DNA of 64,000 bases from assembly GCF_017912535.1 (NCBI RefSeq), contig NZ_JAERQK010000004.1:1-64000 (forward strand), written 5' to 3'. Shown here piece after piece: positions 55,429-62,581 of this stretch. The notes beneath the pieces were generated by a model. That model was given only the letters and a program-made list of their open reading frames with translations. It ran no database searches and had not been told where the DNA came from. This DNA is from Motiliproteus sediminis. Its GTDB lineage: Bacteria > Pseudomonadota > Gammaproteobacteria > Pseudomonadales > Balneatricaceae. The position numbers and the translations under genes are program-made. Position 1 is the first letter of the stretch. Every line of letters starts with the position of its first letter.

Positions 55429-56862
55429 ATGCTTTGGCAACCCCGCTCGATCCTGCAACTGGTGCTGCTCGGTTTTATCACCGTAGTGGCACCGTTGAGC
55501 TTGGCGATCGTGCTGACGGTGCAAACTCTGGTGGAGCAGGCCGCAGCCAACGCTGCGCTGAACGAGCGCACGGTTACCCTCACCCGAGCGACCCAGCAGT
55601 TGCAGAGCGATCTGCTGGACTTGGAGCGGCGCACCCGCCAGTACGCCACCGTGCAGGACGTCAATCTGCTGCGTCTGGTGCAGAGCGGTTTTGGCGATCT
55701 GCTGTCAACCCTTAGCGTGATTGGTGAGCGTCTCGATGCCGAGAGCATGGTGGCGGCCAAGCAGCTGCGGCAACAGCTGATGGCGCTGCAGCAGGAGCTG
55801 TTGCAGGTGGAGCGGCAACCGGAGCGGCTGGGGCCTGCGCTGCAACTGTTTGATCCCATCAGTCGCCAAATGCAGGCTACCGAGCAGAGCAGTCGTGCCC
55901 AGGTGGACCGGGAGCTGGCCGCACAGCTGAAGGCGGCTGACGAAACCCGTACCACCCTGCTACTGACAGCACTGACGCTGGCGGGGCTGACGTTGCTGGT
56001 GGCGCTGTTCTTCAGTTACTGGATTAATCGACCGATCCAGCAGATCGAACGGGTGATCCGCTTGCTCGGCAGTGGCCGCAGCGAGGGCGAAATCCGGATT
56101 CAAGGTCCGCGTGAACTGCAGCTGCTGGGGCGGCAACTCAGTTGGTTGCGTGATCATCTGGTTGAACTTGACGCGCAGAAGCAGCAGTTTCTGCGCCATA
56201 TTTCGCACGAACTCAAGACCCCGCTGGCCAGCTTGCGCGAGGGGGCCGATCTGCTCGATGAAGGGGTGGTGGGACCGGCATTGAACTCTGCCCAGGCCGA
56301 AATTGTCTCCATCATTCAACAAAACAGTCAGGAACTGCAGCGGCTGATTGAAAACCTGCTCGACTATAACCAGCTTAACCGCCAGCAGCAGGTGGTGATT
56401 GAACCAGCGCACTTGGCTGAACTGGTCAGCGACGTTGTCGATGGCCATCGCCTGGCGTTGCAGCGGCAGAATCTGCAGATAGAGATTGATGCCGGACCGG
56501 AAAGCTGGTGCCTCGACGCGGCCCGTGTGCGGGCGGCGCTTGATAATCTGGTTTCCAACGCGGTCAGTTATGCCACCCCGGGCACGGCGCTGAGGGTGCG
56601 TTGGTATGAACGCAAGCAGGTGCTGTATTTAGAGGTGGCTAACCGGGGTTCCCCCATTGCTGAAGATGAAGCGGCACGGATTTTCGAGCCTTTTTTTCAG
56701 GGCCAGGCAAGCCGCCAGGGGGCGATCAAAGGGTCGGGAATCGGGCTCAGTGTCGCCAGAGAGTGCATCCAGGCACAGGGAGGCGCGCTGCGTCTGACAT
56801 CCAGCAAAGGGTATGATGTGTGCTTCTGCATCACTCTGCCCCAGCTTGAGGAGACTAAATGA
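55429..56862 (+). CDS. glrK: sensor histidine kinase GlrK (QseE type)
   Basis: This 477-residue kinase has TM1 at 8-33, a helical periplasmic domain, TM2 at about 176-199, a HAMP domain, the phosphoacceptor His260 in RHISHELKTPLASLREG and an ATPase domain with GSGIGLSVARECI. The gene order kinase, lipoprotein, GlrR is that of enteric glrK-qseG-glrR. In E. coli GlrK responds to cell-envelope and amino-sugar-related signals and phosphorylates GlrR. Its last bases overlap the next gene (ATGA). Confidence 0.9.
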   Translation: MLWQPRSILQLVLLGFITVVAPLSLAIVLTVQTLVEQAAANAALNERTVTLTRATQQLQSDLLDLERRTRQYATVQDVNLLRLVQSGFGDLLSTLSVIGERLDAESMVAAKQLRQQLMALQQELLQVERQPERLGPALQLFDPISRQMQATEQSSRAQVDRELAAQLKAADETRTTLLLTALTLAGLTLLVALFFSYWINRPIQQIERVIRLLGSGRSEGEIRIQGPRELQLLGRQLSWLRDHLVELDAQKQQFLRHISHELKTPLASLREGADLLDEGVVGPALNSAQAEIVSIIQQNSQELQRLIENLLDYNQLNRQQQVVIEPAHLAELVSDVVDGHRLALQRQNLQIEIDAGPESWCLDAARVRAALDNLVSNAVSYATPGTALRVRWYERKQVLYLEVANRGSPIAEDEAARIFEPFFQGQASRQGAIKGSGIGLSVARECIQAQGGALRLTSSKGYDVCFCITLPQLEETK

Positions 56863-57353
56863 GAGGGTTGGCTACGCTATTGATGCTGTTCGTTTTGAGC
56901 GGCTGTCAGCTGGCGGCGCTCAAACCGCCGGGAGCCGATGCGCTGCTGCTGGCCGACTGGTTGGATATCAGTGCCGAGATCTCGGCGCTTACCCCCGAGC
57001 AGGCCGCGGACGCGCTGCTGCAGGTTGGCGACGGGGAGGATCCGACAGCCCGCTTTCGCTACGCCATGCTGAATCAACAGTTACATCAGCGTGACGGCTG
57101 GGTGGTGGCTCGCGACCGCTTCCGTACCCTCAAAAACAGTGCCGTGCTGCCCCGGGAGGCGCGTCAACTGGCAGCCTTGCTGGAGCAGCTCAATCAGCTG
57201 CAGATCAATCACGAGCAGCAGCTCGGGGAGCAGACCCGGTTGGCCCAAGAGCGTGCCGCCGAGGCCGAGTTGCTGCAGGAAAAAATCCGCGCGTTGACAA
57301 ACCTAGAAGACAGCATGAATCAGCGGCGAGAGAAGCGGAGTACACAGCCATGA
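56859..57353 (+). CDS. qseG: QseG/YfhG-like outer-membrane lipoprotein
   Basis: This 164-residue protein has a lipoprotein signal with LSGC (Cys16). The mature part is helical and ends in a Gln/Glu-rich coiled coil (about 110-155). Its position between glrK and glrR, with ATGA overlaps on both sides, marks it as QseG, an activity partner of the kinase in enterics. Sequence alone is weakly diagnostic, so the assignment rests on synteny and lipobox. Confidence 0.82.
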   Translation: MRGLATLLMLFVLSGCQLAALKPPGADALLLADWLDISAEISALTPEQAADALLQVGDGEDPTARFRYAMLNQQLHQRDGWVVARDRFRTLKNSAVLPREARQLAALLEQLNQLQINHEQQLGEQTRLAQERAAEAELLQEKIRALTNLEDSMNQRREKRSTQP

Positions 57354-58702
57354 GCAAAGCACGCGGCAAGCTGCTGCTGGTCGATGACGACCCCAGCCTG
57401 ATGCGACTGCTGGTGTTGCGGCTGGAGGCCGAGGGGTTTGAAGTGATCACCGCCGCCAGTGGCGCGGAGGCACTACAGCGACTGCGGGGACAGTCGGTCC
57501 AGGTGATGATCTCTGACCTGCGGATGGAGGGCATGGACGGCATCGAGCTGTTCGAGCATGTGCAGCATTATTATCCCGGACTGCCGGTGATCATCATTAC
57601 GGCCCAAGGCTCTATTCCCGATGCGGTTGCGGCCACCCAGAAAGGGGTGTTCGGCTTTCTGGCCAAACCGGTGGATCGCGAACAGCTGCTGCAGCAGATC
57701 GACCGGGCGCTGAGTCTTTCCGCGGCGTCCCAACCTCAGAATGACGACACCCGGTGGCGCGACCACATCCAGGCACGCAGCGAGGTGATGCAGAAGCTGC
57801 TCGAAACCGCCCGGCAAGTAGCCGAAAGCGGTGTCAGTGTGCTGATCTCCGGCGGCAGCGGTAGTGGTAAGGAACTGCTGGCCAGCGCAATCCACCGGGC
57901 CAGCCCCCGTGGCGACAACCCCTTTATTCCCATCAACTGCGGCGCGCTGCCCGAGGCCCTGCTGGAATCGGAGCTGTTTGGACACGTCAAAGGGGCGTTC
58001 ACCGGAGCGGTAAGCGACCATCAGGGGCTGTTCCGTGCGGCCAACGGCGGCACCCTGTTCCTCGATGAGATCGGTGATATGCCCTTGCCGTTGCAGGTCA
58101 AGCTGTTGCGGGTGTTGCAGGAACGACAGGTACGCCCGGTAGGCAGTACTCAGAGTTACCCTATTGATGTGCGGGTGCTGTCGGCCACTCATCGCAATCT
58201 GGAGCAGGCGATGGAGTCGGGCGACTTCCGCCAGGATCTGTACTATCGCCTCAATGTGGTTAACCTGCGGGTGCCGGCACTGCACGAACGTCCGGAAGAT
58301 ATCCCCCTATTGGCGAACTATTACCTGCGGCGTTTTGCCGAAGAAGCGAGGCAGAAACCCCGCACCCTGGCTCCGGATGCCGTCAATCTGTTGCTGGCGG
58401 CTCCCTGGCCCGGCAACGTGCGCCAGCTTGAGAATGTAATTCACCAGACCTTGGCGCTCAGCCGTTCACCGGTCATCAGCGCGGCGCAGATACGGGAGGC
58501 TCTGGCAGAAGAGGGCGGCTATCTGCCCAGCTTCAACGAGGCCCGTCACCAGTTTGAGCGCGACTATCTGGTCAAGGTGCTGCGTATGACGGCTGGCAAC
58601 GTTGCCCAGGCGGCGCGCATTGCGCAGCGAAATCGCACCGACTTCTACAAGCTACTGCAGCGCCACGAACTGCGTCCCGAGCAGTTCAAAGAGAGTGATT
58701 GA
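57350..58702 (+). CDS. glrR: sigma-54-dependent response regulator GlrR
   Basis: This 450-residue activator has a REC domain (Asp56 in [12 protein letters not shown]), an AAA+ domain with Walker A GGSGSGKE (168-175; usually GESGTGKE), GAFTGA at 215-220, Walker [11 protein letters not shown], and a Fis-type helix-turn-helix at the end ([19 protein letters not shown]). The sequence follows E. coli GlrR throughout. GAFTGA means it contacts sigma-54. Matching operator sites and a sigma-54 promoter lie directly downstream. Confidence 0.94.
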   Translation: MSKARGKLLLVDDDPSLMRLLVLRLEAEGFEVITAASGAEALQRLRGQSVQVMISDLRMEGMDGIELFEHVQHYYPGLPVIIITAQGSIPDAVAATQKGVFGFLAKPVDREQLLQQIDRALSLSAASQPQNDDTRWRDHIQARSEVMQKLLETARQVAESGVSVLISGGSGSGKELLASAIHRASPRGDNPFIPINCGALPEALLESELFGHVKGAFTGAVSDHQGLFRAANGGTLFLDEIGDMPLPLQVKLLRVLQERQVRPVGSTQSYPIDVRVLSATHRNLEQAMESGDFRQDLYYRLNVVNLRVPALHERPEDIPLLANYYLRRFAEEARQKPRTLAPDAVNLLLAAPWPGNVRQLENVIHQTLALSRSPVISAAQIREALAEEGGYLPSFNEARHQFERDYLVKVLRMTAGNVAQAARIAQRNRTDFYKLLQRHELRPEQFKESD

Positions 58703-58707
58703 GAGGC

Positions 58708-58725
58708 TGTCGCGAATTGGCAACA
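58708..58725. promoter_or_regulatory. GlrR-like site 1 (imperfect)
   Basis: TGTCGCGAATTGGCAACA has the full left arm TGTCGC and a right arm GCAACA, one base off the palindrome. It lies six bases after the glrR stop, at about -356 to -339 relative to the predicted start site. Confidence 0.5.
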
Positions 58726-58871
58726 GCTTTTCCGGGGCATATTTTGGCACCGGCAGCGGGCGTTTGAATGGCTATTTATTGAGATATGCTAATAAATAAG
58801 CCTTGGTCGTCGGCCTGAATACCCTGGTTAAACGCCTCTTTTACCGGCGTTAAATGCCCCTTCACTCCCTG

Positions 58872-58889
58872 TGTCGCTATACGGCGACA
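58872..58889. promoter_or_regulatory. GlrR binding site 2 (perfect)
   Basis: TGTCGCTATACGGCGACA matches TGTC-N10-GACA exactly and has perfect six-base arms (TGTCGC/GCGACA). It is centred about 184 bases before the predicted sigma-54 start. Confidence 0.82.
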
Positions 58890-58934
58890 TCTATCCCATT
58901 GATTTCTATCTGCTTGGTTGTTTTTCGATCATTT

Positions 58935-58952
58935 TGTCTCCGAATGGCGACA
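58935..58952. promoter_or_regulatory. GlrR binding site 3 (perfect core)
   Basis: TGTCTCCGAATGGCGACA matches TGTC-N10-GACA exactly. It lies 63 bases after site 2, six helical turns, on the same face of the DNA, and about 120 bases before the predicted start. Confidence 0.82.
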
Positions 58953-59005
58953 TATACAGGGGGTTGTCCTTGTGCGGTCGTTTGGATAATGCTGCTTAGT
59001 ATTCT

Positions 59006-59018
59006 TAATATTCTGATT
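59006..59018 (-). promoter_or_regulatory. IHF-like site
   Basis: On the minus strand the sequence reads AATCAGAATATTA, one mismatch from WATCAANNNNTTR, between the GlrR sites and the promoter. DNA bending here would suit a sigma-54 promoter. Confidence 0.45.
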
Positions 59019-59037
59019 TTTATGCATAAATAAAAGT

Positions 59038-59053
59038 TGGCACGTGTTTGGCT
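59038..59053 (+). promoter_or_regulatory. sigma-54 promoter
   Basis: TGGCACGTGTTTGGCT fits TGGCAC-N5-TTGCW with one mismatch; the GG and GC doublets keep the obligatory 10-base spacing. The start should be near 59064. GlrR sites upstream make GlrR the likely activator. Confidence 0.78.
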
Positions 59054-59071
59054 ATAAGCACTGCGAGGTCC

Positions 59072-59116
59072 GGCCCCGTGGGTAGCCAAGACATCGGCAC
59101 CGGGGCTGTTTTTCTT
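59072..59116 (+). terminator. terminator-like hairpin in the acyltransferase leader
   Basis: GCCCCG (59073-59078) pairs with CGGGGC (59101-59106), and an inner GT-A-GCC/GGC-AC stem continues it to an eight-base loop; TGTTTTTCTTT follows. It begins within about 10 nt of the predicted start. It therefore either ends a roughly 50-nt RNA or attenuates the downstream gene. Confidence 0.75.
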
Positions 59117-59144
59117 TGACCAACAGGTGTGAACCGGAGGGGCA

Positions 59145-59750
59145 ATGCAGGTACGTTTCGAACTGACGCGCAACGCGGAACTCCTGGAACAGTATTACCG
59201 GCTGCGCGAACGCTGTTTTCGTGAGGATCTGGGGCTGCCCGACTTTGACGGGTCGGAAGATGCCTGGGATCGCTGCAGCCAGATTTTGATTGCCAGGGAA
59301 GGTGATCGCTGTATTGGCGGTATGCGGATTACCGGCCGCGAGCCAGCGCTTGGCGTGCTGCCTATTGAAGAGGAAGGGGTTGACCTGAGTTGTCTCAGGC
59401 GTGCCCTGCCACAGGACAGTCCGCGTTACTGTCAGTGGGGGCGACTGGCGCTGCTGCCAGAGGTGCGCTCAACCGAACTGTTGCAGGACTTTATCGCCGA
59501 GATGATCATCCATTCGCGCCAACTCGGCTACCAGTACAGCGTCATGGTGGCGGGGATGAACCGTTCTCGCCTCTATCGCCGCCTTTACCGCGGATTGGGG
59601 CTGCGTTACGACATCGTGCCGGAGTTGCGGGTGCCGGCCGAGGAGGGGTTTGAAGAACTGCCCCATCTGTTGTCGGTTGCCTGGCTGCGGCATGAGGAGG
59701 ACCAGGCCGCAGCACTGGCTTCGGTCAAGCGCTGGCGCGCGGTAGCGTAG
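59145..59750 (+). CDS. autoinducer-synthase/FeeM-like GNAT N-acyltransferase
   Basis: This 201-residue protein has the plan of the LuxI/FeeM branch of the GNAT superfamily: an N-terminal YRLRERCFREDLGLPDFDG with conserved Arg, Phe and acidic residues, a strand with GGMRIT, and YCQWGRLALLPEVR, in the place of the E-x-x-R segment of AHL synthases. Such enzymes join an acyl chain from ACP or CoA to an amine. The amine and acyl donor are unknown, and no LuxR partner is adjacent. GGAGG lies four bases before the ATG, and a terminator follows. Confidence 0.65.
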   Translation: MQVRFELTRNAELLEQYYRLRERCFREDLGLPDFDGSEDAWDRCSQILIAREGDRCIGGMRITGREPALGVLPIEEEGVDLSCLRRALPQDSPRYCQWGRLALLPEVRSTELLQDFIAEMIIHSRQLGYQYSVMVAGMNRSRLYRRLYRGLGLRYDIVPELRVPAEEGFEELPHLLSVAWLRHEEDQAAALASVKRWRAVA

Positions 59751-59800
59751 TCGGGCAAAACTGCCTGTCAGCGTCCCTGTTGTTAACGATTCCACTCTAA

Positions 59801-59848
59801 GGTGCCCGGCGCTTGCGTCCCTGAAATTCTGTCGGGCACCTTTTTTTT
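59801..59848 (+). terminator. intrinsic terminator after the acyltransferase
   Basis: GGTGCCCG (59801-59808) and CGGGCACC (59833-59840) pair around a 24-base loop, followed by eight T. It isolates the acyltransferase as a single-gene unit. Confidence 0.85.
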
Positions 59849-60003
59849 ACTCCTTTGCTTCCGGTCTAGTCCTGCCTTCAGCGGATGCGGTTTTTTTCTT
59901 CACGAATTCAAGCGATTGCTCTGCAACTTCTGGCGGCTTAAGCTTAACTTTGGTTACGGCGCGACAGTGAGGTCGTGCGCCGGCCGAAGGGGACACTGCG
60001 GCC

Positions 60004-61830
60004 ATGCTGCGCAAAATTCTGTTACCGGTGATCTTTGCTGTACTCGCCTACGGCTTTTGGGTCAGCACCGACTTCAAGGCGATCTCGGCGGGAGTGGCGA
60101 TCTTCCTATTCGGTATGTTGTCGCTGGAAGAGGGGTTCCGGGTATTTTCCGGCGGGGTGTTGGAACGGGTTCTCAAACGCTCCACTGACAAGCTGTGGAA
60201 AAGCCTCAGCTTTGGCATCTTTACCACCACCCTGATGCAATCCAGCTCGCTGGTATCGGTGATTACCATCTCTTTTCTCAGCGCTGGCCTGCTGGGGCTC
60301 AAAGAGGGGATCGGTATCATCTTTGGTGCCAATCTAGGTACCACCACTGGCGCCTGGCTGGTCGCCGGCTTTGGCCTGAAGGTCAAGATATCGGCTTACG
60401 CCATGCCGATGCTGGTATTCGGTACCATCCTGTTGTTCCAGAAAGCCAAGCATCTCAAAGGGATCGGTTACATTCTCAGTGGGTTGGGTTTTCTGTTCCT
60501 CGGCATCCACTATATGAAAGAGGGCTTTGATGCCTTCAAGGATAATTTTGATCTGGCGGCCTACGCGGTGTCGGGTTACGCCGGTCTGTTTCTGTTCTCG
60601 CTGATCGGCACGCTGGCGACGGTGGTAATGCAGTCGAGTCACGCCACGCTGGTACTGATCATCACCGCGCTCTCCACCGGTCAGATCACCTACGAAAATG
60701 CCTTGGCGCTGGCCATCGGCGCCAATATAGGTACCACCATTACTGCCATCATCGGCGCCCTGGGCTCCAATGCCCCGGGGCGGCGCCTGGCCGGGGCGCA
60801 TCTGGTGTTCAACGTGGCGACCGGGATGGTGGCGATTGTGTTTATCAATCAGCTGATTCGAGCGGTGGATCAGGTCAGCCTGTGGGCCGGCATTGCCGAT
60901 CTGGACTTTACTCTCAAACTGGCGGTGTTCCATACGCTGTTCAACCTGTTGGGAGTGGTATTGATGCTGCCGCTGATCAACCCGCTGGTGCGACTGCTGG
61001 AGCGGACCTTCAAGGAGCCGGCGGAGGTGAAGGAGGGGCCACGCTATATCGTGGCATCGGCGGTCGAGTTCCCGGATACGGCGGTTGAGGCGGTGCGCAA
61101 CGAGACCCTGCATGTTTACGATAACGCCCGTGAGATCATCTGCCTGGGGTTGGGTATGCGCAGTGAGCGGGTGTTGAATGATCCCAAATTTGAATCTGAG
61201 CTAGCCAGGCAATCGGCCATACCGCGGGTGGATATGGATCGCCTTTACGAGCAGCGGGTCAAAACTGTGTTCAGCGCCATTATCGCCTTTATCAGTGAGG
61301 CATCGTTTACCTGGAAAGAGCGTCAGTCGGGTGACCTGCACTGGCTACGGGATGCCAACCGCAATATTGTCGAAGCGGTTAAAGCGGCCAAGCATACGCA
61401 GAAGAACATGCTGCGTTATCTGCTCTCTGACAACCATCATATCCGCAAAGAGTACAACCAGTTGCGTCTCAGTGTCGCGCATCTGCTGCAGCAGCTGGAG
61501 CAGTTGCGTACCAGCAGCGACGAGGAAACCACGATTCTGTCGCTGGATGAGTTGAAGCTGGCGCAGAAGGAGCGCGAACAAAAACTGAATCAGCGCCTTT
61601 ATCAGCTGATACGTGACAACAGCATCACCCCCGCCATGGGGGGGTCGTTGATGAACGATGCCGCCTACATCAGTGAAATTCATACCACGTTACTCAATAT
61701 GGCGGCTACTCTGTTTACCCATAGGCGACGGGATCTGGCCGGGGCTGAACGCCAGATTGCGCTGGATCCCGGGGAGCTTGAGCGTGTGCTTGAGCAACAG
61801 CAGGCTGCGGCCCGCGAGGAGAAAGCATGA
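60004..61830 (+). CDS. Na+/Pi-cotransporter family protein (NptA/YjbB type)
   Basis: This 608-residue protein has two Na/Pi-cotransporter repeats in the membrane half, each with the hallmark QSS motif (LMQSSSLVSV near residue 79, VVMQSSHATLV near 210) and a GANIGTT-type turn. A C-terminal cytosolic PhoU-like helical domain follows (from about 355). The family exports or imports phosphate with Na+. The ATG at 60004 has AAGGGG upstream. The next gene overlaps its stop by four bases. Confidence 0.9.
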   Translation: MLRKILLPVIFAVLAYGFWVSTDFKAISAGVAIFLFGMLSLEEGFRVFSGGVLERVLKRSTDKLWKSLSFGIFTTTLMQSSSLVSVITISFLSAGLLGLKEGIGIIFGANLGTTTGAWLVAGFGLKVKISAYAMPMLVFGTILLFQKAKHLKGIGYILSGLGFLFLGIHYMKEGFDAFKDNFDLAAYAVSGYAGLFLFSLIGTLATVVMQSSHATLVLIITALSTGQITYENALALAIGANIGTTITAIIGALGSNAPGRRLAGAHLVFNVATGMVAIVFINQLIRAVDQVSLWAGIADLDFTLKLAVFHTLFNLLGVVLMLPLINPLVRLLERTFKEPAEVKEGPRYIVASAVEFPDTAVEAVRNETLHVYDNAREIICLGLGMRSERVLNDPKFESELARQSAIPRVDMDRLYEQRVKTVFSAIIAFISEASFTWKERQSGDLHWLRDANRNIVEAVKAAKHTQKNMLRYLLSDNHHIRKEYNQLRLSVAHLLQQLEQLRTSSDEETTILSLDELKLAQKEREQKLNQRLYQLIRDNSITPAMGGSLMNDAAYISEIHTTLLNMAATLFTHRRRDLAGAERQIALDPGELERVLEQQQAAAREEKA

Positions 61831-62087
61831 AAACCCGCAAGCTGTTAGCACGCATTCGGGCGTTCTTTGATCAGGGCGCGGCCGACAGTCGCGAGTCGCA
61901 GCAAGCGTTGCGCGAAGTGCTGGAAAAACTCAAACGCAAGGAGCGCAAACTACGTCACAATCTCGATCTTGAACGCAACCCGGAGAAGCGCTCCCAGCTG
62001 GAGCAGAAGATTCTGCTGGTGCACAGTCAGCGCAGCAAAGGCTTGCAGCTGCTTAAAGAGGAAAACGAACGCGACAAGTCCGGTTGA
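61827..62087 (+). CDS. small coiled-coil protein coupled to the Na/Pi transporter
   Basis: This 86-residue, strongly charged helical protein (EVLEKLKRKERKLRHNLDLE in the centre) has no signal peptide or known domain. It overlaps the transporter gene by ATGA and probably works with it, perhaps with the PhoU-like domain. I cannot assign a family with confidence. Confidence 0.75.
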   Translation: MKTRKLLARIRAFFDQGAADSRESQQALREVLEKLKRKERKLRHNLDLERNPEKRSQLEQKILLVHSQRSKGLQLLKEENERDKSG

Positions 62088-62090
62088 GGG

Positions 62091-62576
62091 TTACAGTTCT
62101 CGCGCCAGCCATAGTTGCCGGCGCTGGGCGCGGCCGCGATCCAGCTCTGCCCAGGCTGTGATCGGTAGGTGCAATAGCAGTACGGCGCAGGTGGGCAGAT
62201 TCTCCAGCGGTTCCGGATCCAGCCAGTTGGCCAGTTCAGTGAGTGCCGGATTGTGCCCCACCAGCGCGATGGCGTTCACCTGCCCAGAGCGGCGTCTTAA
62301 CCAGTGAATCAGGCTGGCGGCGTCGAAGCAGTAGAGTTCATCCTCGTAGTGTGGTGGCTGGTCGCTGAGGGCGGGGGCCAGAGCCTCCGCGGTGAGGCGC
62401 GCCCGGGTGGCGCTGCTGCTATAGACCTGTTCGACCCGCAGGGGTAGCCGGTTAAGGTGGTCGGCCATCTGCCAGCGGTTGCGCTCCCCCCGTCTGTTCA
62501 GCGGGCGTTGGTGATCGCCGAGACTGGCGTCCTTCCAACTGGACTTGGCGTGGCGAATCAGTACCAGGGTTTTCAT
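62091..62576 (-). CDS. sixA: phosphohistidine phosphatase SixA
   Basis: This 161-residue histidine phosphatase carries the RHG-type motif RHAKSSW with nucleophile His9, the second motif VYSSSATRARLTAEAL and VGHNPAL with the other catalytic His. SixA removes phosphate from His-containing phosphotransfer proteins. It is next to ppx on the same strand, an arrangement common in gammaproteobacteria. Confidence 0.93.
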   Translation of the reverse strand: MKTLVLIRHAKSSWKDASLGDHQRPLNRRGERNRWQMADHLNRLPLRVEQVYSSSATRARLTAEALAPALSDQPPHYEDELYCFDAASLIHWLRRRSGQVNAIALVGHNPALTELANWLDPEPLENLPTCAVLLLHLPITAWAELDRGRAQRRQLWLAREL

Positions 62577-62581
62577 CGAAG

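Larger units (their letters stand above)
58703..59144. other. GlrR/sigma-54 regulatory region between glrR and the acyltransferase
   Basis: This 442-base non-coding stretch holds three TGTC-N10-(G/A)ACA sites, an AT-rich inverted repeat (GGCTATTTATT / AATAAATAAGCC, 58772-58804), an IHF-like site, a sigma-54 promoter and a terminator-like hairpin. Its base composition turns AT-rich from about 58890 to 59037, as is usual for looped enhancer regions. Confidence 0.8.

Noticed and set aside
58772-58804. Intrinsic terminator after glrR
   Set aside because: The inverted repeat is AT-rich with an irregular stem and no T run, so termination is not supported.
58703-59064. A glmY homologue
   Set aside because: The region before the sigma-54 start carries the regulatory sites, and the predicted transcript is far shorter than glmY, with no visible similarity.
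59064-59116. c-di-GMP (GEMM) riboswitch
   Set aside because: The conserved GEMM joining and tetraloop-receptor elements are absent. The structure is a single terminator-like hairpin.
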